Assembly (NCBI GenBank): GCA_963777905.1
Contig: CAVZSM010000020.1
Location: forward strand, 1-64,000
DNA: 64,000 nt
Origin: Trebonia sp963777905
GTDB taxonomy: Bacteria; Actinomycetota; Actinomycetes; Streptosporangiales; Streptosporangiaceae
Reading direction: 5' to 3'
Positions 7,919 through 16,340 of this stretch are shown here, piece by piece (within the stretch, counting starts at the first letter, position 1; the number at the start of each line of letters is the position of its first letter). The notes under the pieces were generated by a model, which was given only the letters and a program-made list of their open reading frames with translations, made no database searches and was not told the DNA's origin. The position numbers were made by a program, and so were the translations under genes.

Positions 7919-9216
7919 CGGTGTCTCCTTGATTTCGCTGGGATGGAACTGGGCCCGAGAACGACGGGCAGCGAGGCGAGGCCGCGCAGGACCAGTCCGT
8001 CGCCGTGCGTCCAGGTGAGCGCGTCACGGTCGACGGCCAGCAGCAGGCCGGGGTGACGGCCGAGCAATGCCTCGAACGCGACCCGGGCTTCGAGCCGGGC
8101 CAGCGGCGCGCCGAGGCAGTAGTGAATGCCGTGGCCGAGCCCCAGGTTCGTCCCGTCGCCGCGGCCGATGTCGAGCGCGTGGGGCGCCGGGAAGCGGCCG
8201 GGATCGCGGTTGGCCGAGCCCAGGCACACCAGCACCTGTTCGCGGGCGGGGATTTCCACGCCGCCGACGGTCACCGGCTCGGTCGTCACCCGGAACGTGG
8301 CATGCGGGACCGGGGCGGTGAACCTGATGAGCTCGTCGATCGCGGCGGGCATCCGCCCGGGATCGGCCAGCAGCGCCTGGAGCTGGCGCGGGTAATCGAG
8401 CAGGGCCACGACGCCGTTGCCGATGAGGCTGGCCGTGGTGTCATGACCGGCGACCACCAGCTGGAACAGGGTCGACAGCAGCTCTTGCGTGGTGAGCATG
8501 TCGTCGTCGACGGCGACCAGGACGCTGACCAGGTCCTCGCCCGGCTGGCGCCGCTTGGTCTCGACGAGCTCGCGAAGATAGCCCACGATGCCGGCGGACG
8601 CCTCGACGGCCTCCGCCGGCGGGTCGCCGGCCCATCCGGTCAGCAGCACCTGGAACCAGGCGTGCAGCCGCGGGCGGTCGGCCGCGGGGATGCCAAGCAG
8701 CTCGCCGATCACCTCGAACGGCAGCGGATAGGCGTACCCCTCGATGAGGTCGACGGTGGCGCCGGGGCCGGCGGCCGCCAGATCGTCGAGCAGGCGCCCG
8801 GCGATCGCCCGGACGGCCGGCTCGAGCGCGGCGACCCGGGCGGGCGTGAAGGCCCGGGACACGAGCCGCCGCAGCCGGGTGTGGTCCGGCGGGTCGACGT
8901 TGAGCATGTGCCGCGAGAACTCCGGCCCTGGCAGGCCCTCGGCCACGACGTCGCCGTTGTCCCGCAGCGCGGCGAGCATGTCCTTGGACATACGCGGGTC
9001 GTTCAGCGCCTGGCGGGCCGCGTCGTAGCCGAGCACCACCCAGGCCGGGTGACCGTCGGCCAGCCGGACCCGCTGCACCGGGCACCGGGCCCGGGCCGCG
9101 GCGAAGTGACCGAACGGGTCGTCGCGGATCGCCGCCGCCCAGCCGCCCCAGGTGGCCAGGGCGTCCGGGACGTCGGTGGCGTCCGTGGCGTCCGTGGCGG
9201 CCGTGGTGTCAGCCAT
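7915..9216 (-). CDS. Cytochrome P450 monooxygenase
   Basis: A 433-residue soluble class-I-type bacterial P450. The oxygen-activating I-helix AGHDTTAS is at 256-263, the K-helix ExxR (ELIR) at 295-298, and the haem loop GLGHGIHYCLG supplies the thiolate Cys367. The N-terminus carries a short ATDATDATD repeat. The start ATG at 9216 overlaps the upstream NTF2-like gene by eight nt, and its stop overlaps the OsmC start, so the three are one translational unit. The NTF2-like neighbour hints at a polyketide- or terpene-like substrate; the true substrate is unknown. No ferredoxin gene is in the window. Confidence 0.95.
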   Translation of the reverse strand: MADTTAATDATDATDVPDALATWGGWAAAIRDDPFGHFAAARARCPVQRVRLADGHPAWVVLGYDAARQALNDPRMSKDMLAALRDNGDVVAEGLPGPEFSRHMLNVDPPDHTRLRRLVSRAFTPARVAALEPAVRAIAGRLLDDLAAAGPGATVDLIEGYAYPLPFEVIGELLGIPAADRPRLHAWFQVLLTGWAGDPPAEAVEASAGIVGYLRELVETKRRQPGEDLVSVLVAVDDDMLTTQELLSTLFQLVVAGHDTTASLIGNGVVALLDYPRQLQALLADPGRMPAAIDELIRFTAPVPHATFRVTTEPVTVGGVEIPAREQVLVCLGSANRDPGRFPAPHALDIGRGDGTNLGLGHGIHYCLGAPLARLEARVAFEALLGRHPGLLLAVDRDALTWTHGDGLVLRGLASLPVVLGPSSIPAKSRRHR

Positions 9217-9634
9217 TGTCGGCCTCGGGACGGTAGCCCGTGCAGACCAGGTCGAGCCGGGCGATCCGGCCGTCCTCGCCGGCATCGGCGTAGGCCTGCT
9301 GTTCGACGGTGAACCAGCCGGCGCCGAGCCGCTCGGCCCGCAGCCGCAGCCGCCAGCGCAGTTGCAGGCGGCCGCCGACATCGCCGAGGGTGGCCTCGAC
9401 GAGCTCGAAGTCCTCGGTGTCGCCGAACCAGCGCGCGAACTGGCCGGCGACCGCTTCGCCGCCGGTCCATTCCCGCAGGCCCGGCGGCACCAGGGCGCGG
9501 AGCCGGGCGTCAGCGGCGAGCGCGCCGCCAAGCGTGGCGAAGTCCTGATCAGCCAGGCCCTGAAGGAACGCCGCGGCTAGGGCGGGCCGCGGCGCCGCGG
9601 TAGCCGTGCCACGGCCGGCCGGTGTTGTCGTCAT
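9209..9634 (-). CDS. NTF2-like/SnoaL-type small protein
   Basis: A 141-residue protein with the cone-shaped NTF2-like pattern: an N-terminal helix pair (AAAFLQGLADQDFATLGGALAAD), the PPGLREWTGGEAVAGQFARWF helix, then antiparallel strands ending in DLVCTGYRPE. This fold includes SnoaL-like cyclases, ketosteroid isomerases and many non-enzymatic binding proteins. It is the first gene of the NTF2-P450-OsmC unit, and its ATG is directly abutted by a perfect inverted repeat (9635-9653). Whether it is catalytic or a substrate-binding partner of the P450 is unknown. Confidence 0.75.
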   Translation of the reverse strand: MTTTPAGRGTATAAPRPALAAAFLQGLADQDFATLGGALAADARLRALVPPGLREWTGGEAVAGQFARWFGDTEDFELVEATLGDVGGRLQLRWRLRLRAERLGAGWFTVEQQAYADAGEDGRIARLDLVCTGYRPEADNG

Positions 9635-9685
9635 GGATCCGTTGTACGGATCCGCCGCCGGGAGCGAATCGGGTAACTACCCGAT
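9635..9685. promoter_or_regulatory. Two perfect 8-bp inverted repeats before the NTF2-P450-OsmC genes
   Basis: GGATCCGT (9635-9642), a 3-nt gap and ACGGATCC (9646-9653) form one perfect inverted repeat touching the start codon of the NTF2-like gene. ATCGGGTA (9668-9675), two nt and TACCCGAT (9678-9685) form a second that overlaps the stop codon of the HD-GYP/LuxR gene. Together they fill the 42-nt gap. The second resembles the short GGGTA/TACCC symmetric sites bound by some LuxR/NarL proteins, so autoregulation by the upstream gene is possible. Function is inference. Confidence 0.45.
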
Positions 9686-11281
9686 GTTTCTGTCAGGTTC
9701 CGGAGCCGCCGCCATCCCGAGCAGGCCGTGCCGCATGGCGAACAGGGCGGCCTCGGTCCGGGTCCTTACCCCCAGCTTGGCGTAGATGTGCTCCAGGTGA
9801 GAGGACACCGTCTTGCGGCTGACGTGCAGCTCGGCGGCGATCTCCGGGTTGGACCGGCCCTGCCCGAGCAGCACGAGCACCTCGGCCTCGCGGGCCGTCA
9901 GCCCGGACGGCAGGCCGGCCCGGCGGCGCACCCGGTGGCCGCCGGCTTCGAGTACCGCCTGCACCGCGTCGCCGTCGAGCCGCCCGGCGCGCACCTCGTT
10001 GCGCATCGTCCGTTCGGCCTCGCCGGCCTCGAACGCCGGGCGGTGCGGACGGGGCTGACGCAGGGCGCTGTAGACATCGGCGGCCCCGAGGATCCGCGCG
10101 GGCAGCGAGATGGCCTCACCCCGCAGCCCGTGCGGGTAACCGGAGCCGTCCAGCCGCTCGTGGTGCAGCGACGCGCAGTGCGCCACCTCGGCCAGCAGCG
10201 GTGTGCGGGCCAGCATCCGCTCGGTCAGGTACGGGTGGGTCCTGGCCCGCTCGCGCTGGGAGATGCTCCACTGGCCGGGCTCCTCCCAGACGCCGCTGGG
10301 AATGCCGATCATGCCGATGTCGTGCACCAGCGCCGCCCGGCGCAGCATGCCGACATCGGCGGCCGGGAGCCCGAGCGTCGCGCCGGCCTGGGCGGCCAGT
10401 TCGGCTACCCCCCGCGAGTGGCCGAGGCGCAGCGGCGACTTCAGGTCGCCGAAGTCGGCGAAGGCGGTGAGCGCCCGGTCGAGCTGGCCCTCGCTCAGCG
10501 CCGCACCCAGCCGCGGGTCGAGGCCGATCACCTCCTCCCACGCCGAGATGCCGCCGAGCCCGTCCAGGATCTCGGCGTGCCGGGCGCAGAAACAGTCGAC
10601 GAGGGCCGGATCGAACTGCGTGCCGCGCCGCTCGCGGGCCACCCGCAGCGCGGCCGCGGCGCCGCCGGCGTGGTGGAATGCCTCGACGACGTCGGCCAGG
10701 TGGACCAGGCGGATCGCGGGTGCCAGGTCATCGGCGCCCGCCAGCCCGGGCACGCCCCGCCCGTCCCACCGTTCGAAGGCCTGCAGCAGCGGCTCGCACA
10801 CCGCGGGGCCGAGTTCCAGCCAGCCGGCGAGATCGCTCGCCTCCCGGCAATGCGCCGTCATCACCTGCTGCACCGACCGGCCCGCGGACGCCAGGAACTT
10901 CCCGACCAGCCCGACGCGATGAAAACCCGATGTGCCCCGGCCGAGATGACGGGCGACGAAGACGGCCAGGCTGATGCCCCCGAGATCCCCGTCGTGGCTG
11001 TCGGCGTACAACTCCGTTTCGTCGCCGAAGAGCGCCGCCACCTCGGCCGTGTCGACGGCGCAGCCGACCCACGTCAGCAGCGACGTGTAGTACGCGGACA
11101 GGCAGGCAGCCTGATCCATCCCGGCCGCCGTCCCCAGCCGCATGGCCACCACGGTCTGGCGCAGCACCCGTTCCATGGGCCGGCCCATGCCGAGGTCCGC
11201 CACCAGCGACAGTGTCGCCACCAGCTCGGCCAGGGTCACCGGCCGCGAGGAATCCGAAGCCACCGTGTCATTGTCCACCAC
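9677..11281 (-). CDS. HD-GYP phosphohydrolase fused to a LuxR-type DNA-binding domain
   Basis: A 534-residue hybrid. Residues about 140-215 look like a degenerate first HD domain (HCREASDLAGW, ERWDGRGVPG). Residues about 280-420 form an HD-GYP domain with HD at 320-321 and HHERLDGSGYP at 373-383, the full motif of cyclic-di-GMP phosphodiesterases. Residues about 460-515 are a LuxR/GerE helix-turn-helix (LTAREAEVLVLLGQGRSNPEIAAEL). Thus second-messenger hydrolysis or sensing and DNA binding are in one chain. The GTG start lies 14 nt inside the end of the upstream histidine kinase gene, so it belongs to the same operon. Another GTG at 11278 is an equally possible start. Confidence 0.85.
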   Translation of the reverse strand: MVDNDTVASDSSRPVTLAELVATLSLVADLGMGRPMERVLRQTVVAMRLGTAAGMDQAACLSAYYTSLLTWVGCAVDTAEVAALFGDETELYADSHDGDLGGISLAVFVARHLGRGTSGFHRVGLVGKFLASAGRSVQQVMTAHCREASDLAGWLELGPAVCEPLLQAFERWDGRGVPGLAGADDLAPAIRLVHLADVVEAFHHAGGAAAALRVARERRGTQFDPALVDCFCARHAEILDGLGGISAWEEVIGLDPRLGAALSEGQLDRALTAFADFGDLKSPLRLGHSRGVAELAAQAGATLGLPAADVGMLRRAALVHDIGMIGIPSGVWEEPGQWSISQRERARTHPYLTERMLARTPLLAEVAHCASLHHERLDGSGYPHGLRGEAISLPARILGAADVYSALRQPRPHRPAFEAGEAERTMRNEVRAGRLDGDAVQAVLEAGGHRVRRRAGLPSGLTAREAEVLVLLGQGRSNPEIAAELHVSRKTVSSHLEHIYAKLGVRTRTEAALFAMRHGLLGMAAAPEPDRNIG

Positions 11282-12812
11282 CCGCCCGGCGAGCCGCAGG
11301 GCGGAGAAACGGGACCGTTCCGGATAACTGATGTGGATTCTTAACGGGAATCCACAGCTGGACAGTCGTTCCCGCGCCGGGCGCGGACCGCAGCCTCGCC
11401 TGGCCGCCGTGCGCGGCCGCGATCGCCTGGACGATGGACAGGCCGAGGCCGCTTCCCGTGGCCTCGGCGCCGTCGTGCCCGAACCGGCGGCCGCCGGTGA
11501 CGCCGTCGCCGCGGCCGCCGCGGTGGAAGCGGTCGAAGGCCCGTGACGCGTCCTGCTCGGACATGCCGGGACCGTTGTCGCTGACCTCGAGCACCGCGCC
11601 GTCGCCGTCCGGGTAGAGGCGGACAGTGGCGGCGGTGCCCGCCGGGGTGTGCGCGCGGACGTTGCCCAGCAGGTTCGCGAGCACCTGGCGGATCCGCGAC
11701 TCGTCGGCGGTGACCACCAGGCTCGGCGGAACCTGCGCCCGCACCTCGCGCTCGGGTTCGACCGCTCGCGCGTCGGCCACCGCGTCCCTGGCCAGCAGGG
11801 CGAGGTCGGTCTCGGTCAGGTCGAGGGAGGACATGCGGTCGAGGCGGGCCAGCTCGAGCAGTTCTGCCACGAGCATGCTCATCCGGTCGGCTTCCTGCTC
11901 GATGCGCCGCATCGCGTTCGGCAGCTCTGCGGGGCCGAACGCGCCCTGCCGGTACAGCTCGGCGTACCCGCGGATCGTGGTCAGCGGGGTGCGCAGCTCG
12001 TGGGAGGCGTCGGCGGCGAACTGGCGCACCTTCTGTTCTGACTGCAGCCGGGCGCCGAAGGCCTGCTGGATGCGGTCGAGCATCGTGTTGATCGCCGCCG
12101 CGAGCCTGCCGGTCTCCTGACGGCTGCTCGCCTCCGGCATTCGCGCCGCCAGGTCGCCGTTGCTCGTGATCATGTCGGCGGTACTCGCCATCCGGTCAAG
12201 CGGGGCGAGGCCCCGGCCGATCAGCCAGCTGCCGCAGATGGCGAGCAGGGCGAGCAGCACGCCGCCGGTGATCAGCTCGGCGAACACGAGGCCGCGCACG
12301 TGGCTGGCGATGGTGTCCGGCGAGCGGCCGACGAGCATGACGGCCGCTCCGGCCGGCACCAGGCCGGTGGTCTGGCGGCTGGTGACGACGAGCGGGCGCC
12401 ACGCGGCGGTCAGCGCCGGATCGCCGTGCAGCGCGAGCCTGAACGGCTCGCCGCGGGCGGCGAACTGGTTCAGGTACGCGGAAACCTGCGCGGCGGACTG
12501 GCCGGCGACGCCGGCCAGCAGCGTCCGCAGTTCCGCCGCGGCGGCCGACCCGGCGGTGAGCTCGCCGGTGGCGCCGGTGCGCAGCGACAGGTACGCGGCG
12601 GCGAACCCGTCGGTGCCCTGGGCGATCTCCTGGACCGACTGCCGGGCGGCGAGCCGGACCTCCTGGTTGAACTGGTTCTGCTCGAGGGTGCGGAGCACCA
12701 CGATGCTGACTACGCCCATCACCACGAGGAAGGTCGCGGTCAGCGCGATCAGGCCGGCCAGCAGCCGGGTCCGCAGTGAGAGCGACCGCCGCCCCCACGC
12801 CGCCGCGGTCAC
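11268..12812 (-). CDS. Two-component sensor histidine kinase
   Basis: A 514-residue membrane kinase: helix 1 about residues 15-40, an extracytoplasmic sensor region about 45-175, helix 2 about 176-198, then HAMP (200-250). Phospho-acceptor His271 lies in FAADASHELRTPL. The HATPase has an N box near 380, DNGPGM at 412-417 and GSGLGLSI at 453-460. The GTG start overlaps the stop of the response regulator gene (GTGA), so the pair is translationally coupled. The stimulus is unknown; the sensor region has no recognised fold. The C-terminal about 25 residues beyond the ATPase are a low-complexity tail that overlaps the next gene. Confidence 0.93.
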   Translation of the reverse strand: MTAAAWGRRSLSLRTRLLAGLIALTATFLVVMGVVSIVVLRTLEQNQFNQEVRLAARQSVQEIAQGTDGFAAAYLSLRTGATGELTAGSAAAAELRTLLAGVAGQSAAQVSAYLNQFAARGEPFRLALHGDPALTAAWRPLVVTSRQTTGLVPAGAAVMLVGRSPDTIASHVRGLVFAELITGGVLLALLAICGSWLIGRGLAPLDRMASTADMITSNGDLAARMPEASSRQETGRLAAAINTMLDRIQQAFGARLQSEQKVRQFAADASHELRTPLTTIRGYAELYRQGAFGPAELPNAMRRIEQEADRMSMLVAELLELARLDRMSSLDLTETDLALLARDAVADARAVEPEREVRAQVPPSLVVTADESRIRQVLANLLGNVRAHTPAGTAATVRLYPDGDGAVLEVSDNGPGMSEQDASRAFDRFHRGGRGDGVTGGRRFGHDGAEATGSGLGLSIVQAIAAAHGGQARLRSAPGAGTTVQLWIPVKNPHQLSGTVPFLRPAARRAGGGQ

Positions 12813-13555
12813 GGCGAGCGCAAGGTGTAACCGACGCCGCGCTGGGTGTGGATCAACGGCGGCCCGAGCGGGTCGAGCTTGCGCCGCAGGTAACTCACGT
12901 AGGTCTCGAGAACCTGGGACTGCCCGGCGTACTCCCAGCCCCACACGTTTTCCAGCAGCTGCTTGCGGCTGAGCATCAGGCCCTGATTGCGCATCAGGTA
13001 GGCGAGCAGCCGGAACTCCGTCGGCGACAGTTCGACCGGGGTGCCCGCCCGGCGGACTATCCAGTGCTCCTCGTCGAGCTCGAGGTCGGCGACGCGCAGC
13101 GTGGGCCCGTCGTCGGCGTCGCCGTCCTCCGTCGCGTCCCGCTTGGCCGCGCGCCGCAGCACGGCCCGCACGCGGGCGACCAGGGCCTCGACAGAGAACG
13201 GCTTGGTGATGTAGTCGTCACCGCCGAGCGTCAGCCCGGTGACAGTGTCCGACGTCGTGTCCCTGGCGGTGAGAAAGATGACCGGCACGTCGTTGTCGCT
13301 CGCGCGAAGCCGGCGGCACACCTCGAAGCCGTCTATGTCGGGCAGCACGACATCGAGCACGATCAGGTCCGGGCTGGTGGCCGTGGCCAGCGCCAGCGCA
13401 TCCATGCCGGTCGCGCTGGTCGTCACCGCGCAACCGTGAAACTTGAGGGCGACCTGGACGAGTTCGCGAATGTTCGGCTCGTCGTCGACGACTAGCACCT
13501 TCGGGATCGGGTCACCTTCTGTCGTGGCTGTCTGGTACGTAGTCTCTAGCTTCAT
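12809..13555 (-). CDS. OmpR/PhoB-family response regulator
   Basis: A 248-residue regulator: receiver domain about residues 18-130 with acidic pair DD24-25, phospho-acceptor Asp68 in LIVLDVVLPD and the conserved lysine in YITKPF. A winged-helix effector domain follows (about 150-246, LSPTEFRLLAYLM and RRKLDPLGPPLIHTQRGVGYTL). ATG at 13555 is preferred over the upstream open frame because the receiver begins at residue 18. It is the first gene of the run RR-HK-HD-GYP/LuxR. Three direct repeats upstream (13628-13659) could be its own binding sites. Confidence 0.94.
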   Translation of the reverse strand: MKLETTYQTATTEGDPIPKVLVVDDEPNIRELVQVALKFHGCAVTTSATGMDALALATATSPDLIVLDVVLPDIDGFEVCRRLRASDNDVPVIFLTARDTTSDTVTGLTLGGDDYITKPFSVEALVARVRAVLRRAAKRDATEDGDADDGPTLRVADLELDEEHWIVRRAGTPVELSPTEFRLLAYLMRNQGLMLSRKQLLENVWGWEYAGQSQVLETYVSYLRRKLDPLGPPLIHTQRGVGYTLRSP

Positions 13556-13627
13556 TGTGCCCCGTCCCGCCGGCCCCCCGTGTCCGTACTCCTCATGCCG
13601 CGGAGTATGACCTGGCCGCCTGGGACG

Positions 13628-13659
13628 CCTGAAAGGAAACCCTGAGAGGAACCTGGGAA
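13628..13659 (-). promoter_or_regulatory. Three direct repeats upstream of the response regulator gene
   Basis: On the minus strand TTCCCAGG, CTCTCAGG and CTTTCAGG occur with starts 11 and 13 nt apart (plus-strand positions 13652, 13641, 13628). They end about 73 nt upstream of the start. OmpR-type regulators bind direct repeats spaced about one helical turn, so this is a plausible autoregulatory site. Confidence 0.4.
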
Positions 13660-13696
13660 CTAGCCGGCGGCCCGCAGGTGGCCGCGGCACCGCCCG

Positions 13697-14635
13697 CTAG
13701 GGCCGCTGGTCCATGCTGCCCGCGAGCGACCCGTAGGTGCCCAGCACGACATCCCAGAACTTGTCGGCGTCGATATCGGTCGCCACGAGCGCGTTCGGGC
13801 TGCCCGTCGCGTCGAAGTCGGTCACGGTCATCCCGGAGGTCCACGTTCCCGTGGTCTCCACCCGCACCAGCGCAGGCGTGTAGGTGAAGACCGACGGCTC
13901 GATGACGGACACGACCGCGCAGACGTCGTGCACCGGCGGTTCCCCGGTGCTGTCGTTCGAGTCCGCGTACTGCGCCAGCGCCGGCAGCATCAGCTCCGAC
14001 CCCAGCTTCCCGAACGACCGCATCCGCTCCTGCACCGCCGCCGTCGCCCGCGCCCGTAGCGTGACGTCCAGGCCGATCATCCGCACCGTCCAGCCCGCGG
14101 AGAACACGATGGCCGCCGCCTCGGGGTCGGCCCAGATGTTGTATTCGGCGGCGGGGTTCACGTTGCCGCGCCCGGCCGAGCCGCCCATGATCACGAAGTC
14201 CCGCACCCACTCGGGCAGCCGCGGCTCGCGGCGCACCGCCAGCGCGATGTTGGTCAGCGGTCCCGTCGCGACCAGCGTGATCTCACCGGGCGCGGCGGCG
14301 ATCTCGGCGATGATGAAGTCGATCGCGTGCCCGTCGCGCGGCCCGTGCGGCGGCGCGGGGAGGACCGCGCCGCCAAGGCCCGACTCGCCGTGTACGTGCC
14401 CCGCGTCGAGCGCCGGGCGCAGCAGCGGCGCCGGGCACCCCGCGGTCACCGGTACGCCGGGCGCGCCGGCGAACGACGCCACCGCCAGCGCGTTCGCCGT
14501 GGTCTTCGCCAGCCCCACGTTGCCGGCCACCGTGGTGATCCCAGTGAACTCGATCCCCGGGTGCCCGATGGCGAACGCGATCGCCAGCGCGTCGTCGATG
14601 CCGGGGTCGCAGTCGAGAATGACTCTGGTGCTCAT
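13697..14635 (-). CDS. Inosine-uridine-preferring type nucleoside hydrolase
   Basis: A 312-residue protein of the IUNH family, Ca-dependent enzymes that hydrolyse the N-glycosidic bond of ribonucleosides. The Ca/ribose-binding N-terminus DCDPGIDDALA (residues 8-18) is intact, as are the central ATGPLTNIALA and VIMGGSAGRGNVNPAAEYNIW segments and the C-terminal VHDVCAV Asp. It is divergent from glyA. Together with the NCS1 permease, ADP-ribosylglycohydrolase and PfkB kinase further left it suggests nucleoside salvage capacity in this neighbourhood. Base preference cannot be read from sequence. Confidence 0.93.
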   Translation of the reverse strand: MSTRVILDCDPGIDDALAIAFAIGHPGIEFTGITTVAGNVGLAKTTANALAVASFAGAPGVPVTAGCPAPLLRPALDAGHVHGESGLGGAVLPAPPHGPRDGHAIDFIIAEIAAAPGEITLVATGPLTNIALAVRREPRLPEWVRDFVIMGGSAGRGNVNPAAEYNIWADPEAAAIVFSAGWTVRMIGLDVTLRARATAAVQERMRSFGKLGSELMLPALAQYADSNDSTGEPPVHDVCAVVSVIEPSVFTYTPALVRVETTGTWTSGMTVTDFDATGSPNALVATDIDADKFWDVVLGTYGSLAGSMDQRP

Positions 14636-14682
14636 GGTGCTGATAGCCTCTCACAGACAATGGACGAGGGAGGCCACCCGCC

Positions 14683-15954
14683 ATGCACCAGCCGCCTATC
14701 CCGCAGATCGAGGCGACCGACCCGGAGATCGCGGGCCTGATCAACGGCGAGGCGCGCCGCCAGTCAGAGAAGATGCGGCTCATCCCGTCGGAGAACTACG
14801 TGTCGCTCGCCGTGCTTGAGGCGTGCGGCACGGTGCTGACCAACAAGTACTCCGAGGGTTACCCGGGCCGGCGGTACTACGAGGGCCAGCAGTTCATCGA
14901 CCCCATCGAGACGATCGCGATCGAGCGGGCGCAGGCGCTGTTCGGGGTGGACCACGCGAACGTGCAGCCGTACTCGGGGTCGCCGGCGAACCTCGCGGTC
15001 TACCTGGCGTTCGCGCAGCCTGGCGACACCATCATGGGGATGGCGCTGCCGATGGGCGGCCACCTCACGCACGGGGCCGCGGTGTCGGTCGGCGGCCGCT
15101 GGTTCCGGCCAGTGCAGTACGGCGTGCGGCGGGACACGGGCCGGATCGACTTCGACGAGGTGCGCGACCTGGCGCTGCGCGAGCGTCCCAAGGTCATCTT
15201 CGCCGGCGGCACCGCGGTGCCGCGCACGATCGACTTCCCGGCGTTCGCCGAGATCGCCGCGGAAGCGGGCGCGGTGCTCGTCGCGGACATCGCCCACATC
15301 GCGGGCCTGATCGCGGGCGGCGCGCACCCCTCGCCGGTCGGCTACGCGCCGGTGATCACGACGACCACGCACAAGACGCTGCGCGGCCCGCGCGGGGCGA
15401 TGATCATGACGGACGCGGAGCACGCGTCGCCGATCGACAAGGCGGTGTTCCCCGGCCTGCAGGGCGGCCCGCACAACCACACGACCGCGGCCATCGCGGT
15501 GGCGCTCCACGAGGCGGCGGCGCCGTCGTTCCGCGCGTACGCCGCCCAGGTGGTCGCCAACGCCGCGGCGCTCGCCGCGGCCCTGCAGGAGCGCGGGTAC
15601 GACCTGGTGTCCGGCGGCACCGACAACCACCTGCTGCTCGCGGACCTGACCTCGAAGGGGATCGGCGGCAAGCCGGCCGCCAAGGCCCTGGACCGGGCCG
15701 GCATCGAGCTGAACTTCAACACGGTCCCGTTCGACACGCGGCGCCCGTTCGACCCGTCAGGCATCAGGCTCGGCACCCCGGCGATCACCACCAGGGGCCT
15801 GACCGAGCAGCACATGCCCCTGCTCGCGGCCTGGATGGACGAGGCGATCACCGCCGCCGCCAAGGACGACGAGGGCCCCCTGGAGCGCATCGCCGCCGAG
15901 ATCCGCGACCTCCTCACGGCCTTCCCGGCCCCCGGCTGGTCCGCCCAGCCGTAG
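14683..15954 (+). CDS. glyA: Serine hydroxymethyltransferase
   Basis: A 423-residue PLP enzyme that interconverts serine and glycine while charging tetrahydrofolate with a one-carbon unit. Hallmarks are IPSENYVS near residue 30, NKYSEGYPGRRYYEG near 55, and the Schiff-base Lys231 in TTTTHKTLRGPRG. The C-terminal GTPAITTRG is also present. Full family length. The start has GGGAGG about 14 nt upstream, a long spacing, and no alternative fits better. It is divergent from the nucleoside hydrolase gene. A second glyA copy elsewhere is common in such genomes. Confidence 0.97.
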   Translation: MHQPPIPQIEATDPEIAGLINGEARRQSEKMRLIPSENYVSLAVLEACGTVLTNKYSEGYPGRRYYEGQQFIDPIETIAIERAQALFGVDHANVQPYSGSPANLAVYLAFAQPGDTIMGMALPMGGHLTHGAAVSVGGRWFRPVQYGVRRDTGRIDFDEVRDLALRERPKVIFAGGTAVPRTIDFPAFAEIAAEAGAVLVADIAHIAGLIAGGAHPSPVGYAPVITTTTHKTLRGPRGAMIMTDAEHASPIDKAVFPGLQGGPHNHTTAAIAVALHEAAAPSFRAYAAQVVANAAALAAALQERGYDLVSGGTDNHLLLADLTSKGIGGKPAAKALDRAGIELNFNTVPFDTRRPFDPSGIRLGTPAITTRGLTEQHMPLLAAWMDEAITAAAKDDEGPLERIAAEIRDLLTAFPAPGWSAQP

Positions 15955-16025
15955 CCCGCCCCGCTCGCCCGCTCGCGAGCCGGTTACGCTATGAAGCCGA
16001 GTAACAGCAGCACCATAAGATATAT

Positions 16026-16057
16026 TTGACCACGTGTTCGATTGAACTTATATTCGA
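16026..16057 (+). promoter_or_regulatory. Promoter with overlapping LexA-like (SOS) box for the DUF6504-dnaE2 operon
   Basis: TTGACC (16026-16031) and TATATT (16049-16054) are separated by exactly 17 nt, an excellent vegetative promoter. A LexA-like box overlaps the -10: TTGAAC, four nt, ATTCGA (16042-16057 region). That is 10 of 12 matches to the actinobacterial consensus TCGAAC-N4-GTTCGA as I remember it. Predicted transcription start is at about 16061, so the ATG at 16062 would be leaderless. Regulation by LexA is inferred. Confidence 0.6.
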
Positions 16058-16061
16058 ACTC

Positions 16062-16340
16062 ATGGTTCGGGTGTACGGGGAGCCGGTCGAGGTGCAGGCG
16101 AGAGCCGATGGTCGCCCGGCCCGGTTCGTGTGGCGCGGCAGGCTCTACGCGGTGCGGTCGATCGCCGGGCACTGGGTGGTCAACAGGGAGTGGTGGCGGG
16201 AGCGCGACGTGCCCGCGCAGCCCGAACTGGAGTTCTGGCGAGTGGAGGCGTCCGCGGGACAGGGGACGTCGGCGGGCAGCTACGAGCTGCGCCGCGACGT
16301 GGCGGCCGGCGCCTGGACCCTGTCCCGGGTCGCGGATTGA
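16062..16340 (+). CDS. DUF6504-like small protein preceding dnaE2
   Basis: A 92-residue protein rich in beta-prone segments (VRVYGEPVEVQARADGRPA, RFVWRGRLYAVRSIAGHW, SYELRRDVAAGAWTLSRV). Proteins of this kind (DUF6504, name from memory) are found next to the imuB and dnaE2 mutagenesis genes of actinobacteria. ATG at 16062 is chosen rather than an in-frame TTG at 16026, because 16026 is the -35 hexamer. The stop overlaps the TTG start of dnaE2 (TTGA). No ImuA or ImuB gene lies beside it. The biochemical role is unknown; a part in translesion synthesis is inferred from context. Confidence 0.8.
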   Translation: MVRVYGEPVEVQARADGRPARFVWRGRLYAVRSIAGHWVVNREWWRERDVPAQPELEFWRVEASAGQGTSAGSYELRRDVAAGAWTLSRVAD

